A DNA stretch of 64,000 nucleotides from Bacteroidaceae bacterium (GTDB taxonomy: Bacteria > Bacteroidota > Bacteroidia > Bacteroidales > Bacteroidaceae): the NCBI GenBank assembly GCA_017619585.1, contig JAFZSA010000034.1:434001-498000 (forward strand), read 5' to 3'. Numbering within the stretch: position 1 is the stretch's first letter; each line of letters starts with the position of its first letter. The notes under the pieces are model-generated. The model worked only from the letters and a program-made list of their open reading frames with translations. It did not search any database and had not been told where the DNA came from. Shown here piece after piece: positions 61,523-64,000 of the stretch. Position numbers and translations under genes: made by a program.

Positions 61523-62107
61523 ATGAACAAAATTAGCTACGCTTTGGGCCTTGGCATTGGCCATCAGCTCAAAAGCATGAACATTGAGGATTTCAGTATC
61601 GAAGATTTCGCTAAGAGTATCAGCGATGTGATGTCAGGCAAGGATACTGCCATGACCAGCCAGGAGGCTCAGATGATGCTGAACGAGTATTTCCAGAAAA
61701 AAGAGAAAGAACAGGCACAGAACGCTATAGCTGAAGGTAAGGTATATCTTGAGCAAAACGCTAAACGCGACGGTGTAACACAGACCAAGAGCGGCTTGCA
61801 GTACGAGGTGCTGACAGAGGGAACCGGTAAGAGCCCCAAGGCTACGGATACTGTTCGTTGCCATTACGAGGGTCGCTTGTTAGACGGTACAGTCTTTGAC
61901 AGCAGCTACAAGCGTGGCGAGCCTGCCGACTTCGGCCTGAATCAGGTAATCCCCGGATGGACAGAAGGTGTTCAGCTGATGAAGGAGGGTGCCAAGTACC
62001 GTTTCCACATCCCCTACCTGCTGGCATACGGTGAGCGTGGTGCCGGAGCACAGATTCCTCCATACAGCACACTGGTATTTGACGTAGAGCTGATAAAAGT
62101 ATTGTAA
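61523..62107 (+). CDS. FKBP-type peptidyl-prolyl isomerase, cytoplasmic
   Basis: 194 residues. A helical N-terminal dimerisation part (MNKISYALGLGIGHQLKSMNI), then a complete FKBP domain (YEVLTEGTGKSPKATDTV, GTVFDSSYKRGEPADFGLNQVIPGWTEGVQLM, and IPYLLAYGERGAGAQIPPYSTLVFDVEL). No signal peptide. TAATTTTG (-7) lies near 61486-61493. First of three adjacent FKBP genes, which share the fold but differ in where they act. Confidence 0.93.
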   Translation: MNKISYALGLGIGHQLKSMNIEDFSIEDFAKSISDVMSGKDTAMTSQEAQMMLNEYFQKKEKEQAQNAIAEGKVYLEQNAKRDGVTQTKSGLQYEVLTEGTGKSPKATDTVRCHYEGRLLDGTVFDSSYKRGEPADFGLNQVIPGWTEGVQLMKEGAKYRFHIPYLLAYGERGAGAQIPPYSTLVFDVELIKVL

Positions 62108-62144
62108 TTCAGAAAAATAATTAATAAAACAAAAATATAAAACA

Positions 62145-63014
62145 ATGAAAAAGATTTCTGTTATTGCAGCCGTTGCTCTGGCTGCCATCATGAGCTCTTG
62201 TGGTAATGGAACCCCCAAGGCTGATTTGAAAACCGATGTAGATACCTTGAGCTATGCTTTCGGTATGTCTCAGACTCAGGGTCTGAAGGAGTATTTGGTA
62301 CAGCGCGAAGGCGTTGATACTACATACATCAACGAGTTTATCAAGGGTTTGAACGAAGGTGCAAACGCAGGTGACGACAAGAAGAAGACAGCTTACTATG
62401 CAGGTCTTCGTATCGGTCAGATGATTAGCCAGCAGTGGGTTAAGGGCATCAACTACGAGGTATTTGGCGAGGACAGCACTCAGACCATCAGCCTGAAGAA
62501 CCTCTTGGCAGGTTTCGTAGCAGGTACCTTGGAGAAGGGTGGCCTGATGTCTGTTGAGGAGGCTACATCAACCCGCGAGTCTATGATGCAGAGCATCAAG
62601 GCTAAGCAGATGGAGAAATTGTATGGCGAGAACAAGAAGGCTTGTCAGGAGTTCATGAAGAAGATTGCCAAGAAGGACGGCGTTAAGAGCCTGGGCGATG
62701 GCATCTACTACGAGGTTCTCACCGAGGGTACTGGCGAGATTCCCGCTGACACCAACGTTGTAAAGGTTAACTACGAAGGTAAGCTTATCAACGATACTGT
62801 CTTCGACAGCAGCTACCAGCGCGGCGAGCCCACAACTTTCCGTTGCAATCAGGTTATCCCCGGTTGGAAGACCGCTCTTACTCACATGCCTGTAGGTTCT
62901 ACATGGATGGTTTACATTCCTCAGGAGCAGGCTTATGCAAGCGGTGAGGCTGGCAAGATCAAGCCTTTCTCTTGCCTGATCTTCAAGATTGAGCTTGTTG
63001 GCATCGAGAAGTAA
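62145..63014 (+). CDS. FKBP-type peptidyl-prolyl isomerase, lipoprotein
   Basis: 289 residues. Lipoprotein signal with lipobox IMSSCGNG (Cys about 20), a long helical part (about 30-180), then an FKBP domain (YEVLTEGTGEIPADTNVVKVNYEGK, DSSYQRGEPTTFRCNQVIPGWKTALTHMPVGS, IPQEQAYASGEAG). Likely helps folding of envelope or outer membrane proteins. The gap of 37 bases to the upstream gene suggests cotranscription. Confidence 0.92.
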   Translation: MKKISVIAAVALAAIMSSCGNGTPKADLKTDVDTLSYAFGMSQTQGLKEYLVQREGVDTTYINEFIKGLNEGANAGDDKKKTAYYAGLRIGQMISQQWVKGINYEVFGEDSTQTISLKNLLAGFVAGTLEKGGLMSVEEATSTRESMMQSIKAKQMEKLYGENKKACQEFMKKIAKKDGVKSLGDGIYYEVLTEGTGEIPADTNVVKVNYEGKLINDTVFDSSYQRGEPTTFRCNQVIPGWKTALTHMPVGSTWMVYIPQEQAYASGEAGKIKPFSCLIFKIELVGIEK

Positions 63015-63048
63015 TTGGATTAGGGATTAGAGATTAGGGATTAAGAAA

Positions 63049-63939
63049 ATGAAAAAGATTGTTCTATTTTCTCTTTGCGCCCTTCTGGCTTTAGGCACAT
63101 CAGCTGCCAGCAAGAAGAAGACAAGCAAGAAGGCAAAGGCTCCCGTTGAAGTAGTCGATACTGTTTCAGTTGACACATTCAGCTATCTGCTCGGCAAAGC
63201 CAACACTCAGGGTCTGACAGAATATCTGACACATCGCATGGGTGTTGACGCAGCCTATCTGTCTGATTTCGTAAAGGGCTTCCAGCAGACCGAACTTACT
63301 GAAGCTGACAAGAAGGAGAAAGCCCGTCTGGCCGGTGTTGAGATCCGTTCTCAGGTAGAGAATCAGGTAATTGCACAGGCTAACAAGCAGATTAACGACA
63401 GTGTGAACGTTCTGAACAAAGCCCTTTTCGTTCAGGGATTCCAGGATGGTATCACACAGTCCAACATGACTATCAGCATGGATAGCGTCCAGACCGTTGT
63501 CAGAAAGCAGATGGAGTATTACCATAATGTTAAGATGGAGAAGAAGTACGGTGCCAACCGTATTGCCGGCGAGGAGTTCCTGAAGAAGAATGCTAAGGCC
63601 GACAGCATCCAGACAACAGCCAGTGGTCTGCAGTACAAAATTATCACCAAGGGAACCGGCGAGATTCCTCAGGCTACCGACAAGGTAAAGGTGAACTACG
63701 AAGGCCACCTTATTGACGGTACTGAGTTCGACAGCTCTTACAAGCGTAACCAGCCCGCCACCTTCCCCGCTAATCAGGTTATCAAGGGATGGACCGAGGC
63801 CCTGACCATGATGCCCGTAGGTAGCAAGTGGATGCTTTACATTCCTCAGCAGTTAGCTTACGGAGACAGAGAGCAGGGTAAGATTCCTCCCTTCTCTACA
63901 CTGATATTTACCGTTGAGTTGCTGGAGATTGTGAAATAA
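63049..63939 (+). CDS. FKBP-type peptidyl-prolyl isomerase, periplasmic
   Basis: 296 residues with a signal peptide (MKKIVLFSLCALLALGTSAA) without lipobox, a lysine-rich start (SKKKTSKKAKA), a helical domain and a C-terminal FKBP domain (YKIITKGTGEIPQATDKVKVNYEG, NQPATFPANQVIKGWTEALTMMPVGSKWMLYIPQQLAYGDREQG). The 34-base gap before it is a ttagggatta tract. The helical part resembles that of the lipoprotein, so the two are recent paralogues. Confidence 0.92.
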   Translation: MKKIVLFSLCALLALGTSAASKKKTSKKAKAPVEVVDTVSVDTFSYLLGKANTQGLTEYLTHRMGVDAAYLSDFVKGFQQTELTEADKKEKARLAGVEIRSQVENQVIAQANKQINDSVNVLNKALFVQGFQDGITQSNMTISMDSVQTVVRKQMEYYHNVKMEKKYGANRIAGEEFLKKNAKADSIQTTASGLQYKIITKGTGEIPQATDKVKVNYEGHLIDGTEFDSSYKRNQPATFPANQVIKGWTEALTMMPVGSKWMLYIPQQLAYGDREQGKIPPFSTLIFTVELLEIVK

Positions 63940-63955
63940 ACATCTTAAAATAAGC

Positions 63956-63993
63956 AAAAAGACACCAAATTTACCGTTTGGTGTCTTTTTTTT
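63956..63993 (+). terminator. Terminator of the FKBP operon
   Basis: aaaaagacaccaaa / tttggtgtcttttt stem with a seven-base loop, then a T run of nine. 16 bases after the last FKBP stop. Confidence 0.92.
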
Positions 63994-64000
63994 TGTCCAT

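Overview
The window is a chromosomal segment of a Bacteroidales bacterium, most like the Prevotella group. Evidence: promoters of the Bacteroidetes type (TTTG, about 20 bases, TAnnTTTG) before both tRNA genes and several operons; secreted proteins ending in the short 'YN..GQ...G..I..GKK' tail used as a type IX secretion signal in Prevotella; and families largely confined to this order (GLPGLI, DUF4248, GG-Bacteroidales peptide system). All family names come from reading motifs; no search was run.

Layout. 1-8 kb: ftsH (cut by the window edge) and rsfS, tRNA-Gln(CTG), an ATP-grasp-like protein, a glycosyltransferase fused to a GalT/HIT-like domain, and a SpoIID-like protein. These last two genes carry five in-frame copies of a short GC-rich palindrome. 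7.4-8.8 kb: a nest of inverted repeats around a GxxExxY gene. 8.8-14.7 kb: a secreted PI-PLC-like protein, an 84-bp tandem repeat, DUF4248, a secreted protein, a decayed ATPase and an intact DUF4143-type ATPase behind twin palindromes.

14.9-31.1 kb is the most interesting region: a complete ribosomally made peptide (RiPP) cluster of the GG-Bacteroidales type. Twelve genes read leftward: radical SAM maturase, TonB-like protein, GLPGLI protein, GG-leader precursor, TonB-dependent receptor-like barrel, a second radical-SAM-fold protein (with an intact CxxxCxxC), half-length LanC-like protein, two glycosyltransferases, C39-peptidase ABC exporter, HlyD adaptor and TolC-like channel. A LuxR-type regulator is divergent, and repeated GTACTTTAGTAC palindromes lie between. 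A plausible model: the 81-residue precursor is modified by the radical SAM enzyme(s), perhaps glycosylated, cut after Gly-Gly by the C39 domain and exported through ABC-HlyD-TolC; the barrel, TonB and GLPGLI proteins act in the envelope.

31.5-46.1 kb holds housekeeping genes: flippase-like protein, rsmA, corA, DUF349, class I fumarase, a secreted DUF4091-type protein, hflX, a coiled-coil lipoprotein, rsmI, tdk and an AI-2E-family permease. 46.2-46.5 kb: tRNA-Lys(TTT) followed by a 117-bp tandem duplication of its 3' end and terminator. 46.5-58.8 kb: secreted carbohydrate enzymes (GH95 fucosidase, a double esterase, GH20 hexosaminidase), a TMEM43 homologue and a large SGNH-domain protein. 59-64 kb: nucleoside kinase, sirtuin and three FKBP isomerases.

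Throughout, gene edges carry short tandem tracts (TTGAACA, TTGACCA, TAACCGC, AATTCATA, GGTTATT, TAACG types) and two GC-rich palindrome types, some inside reading frames.
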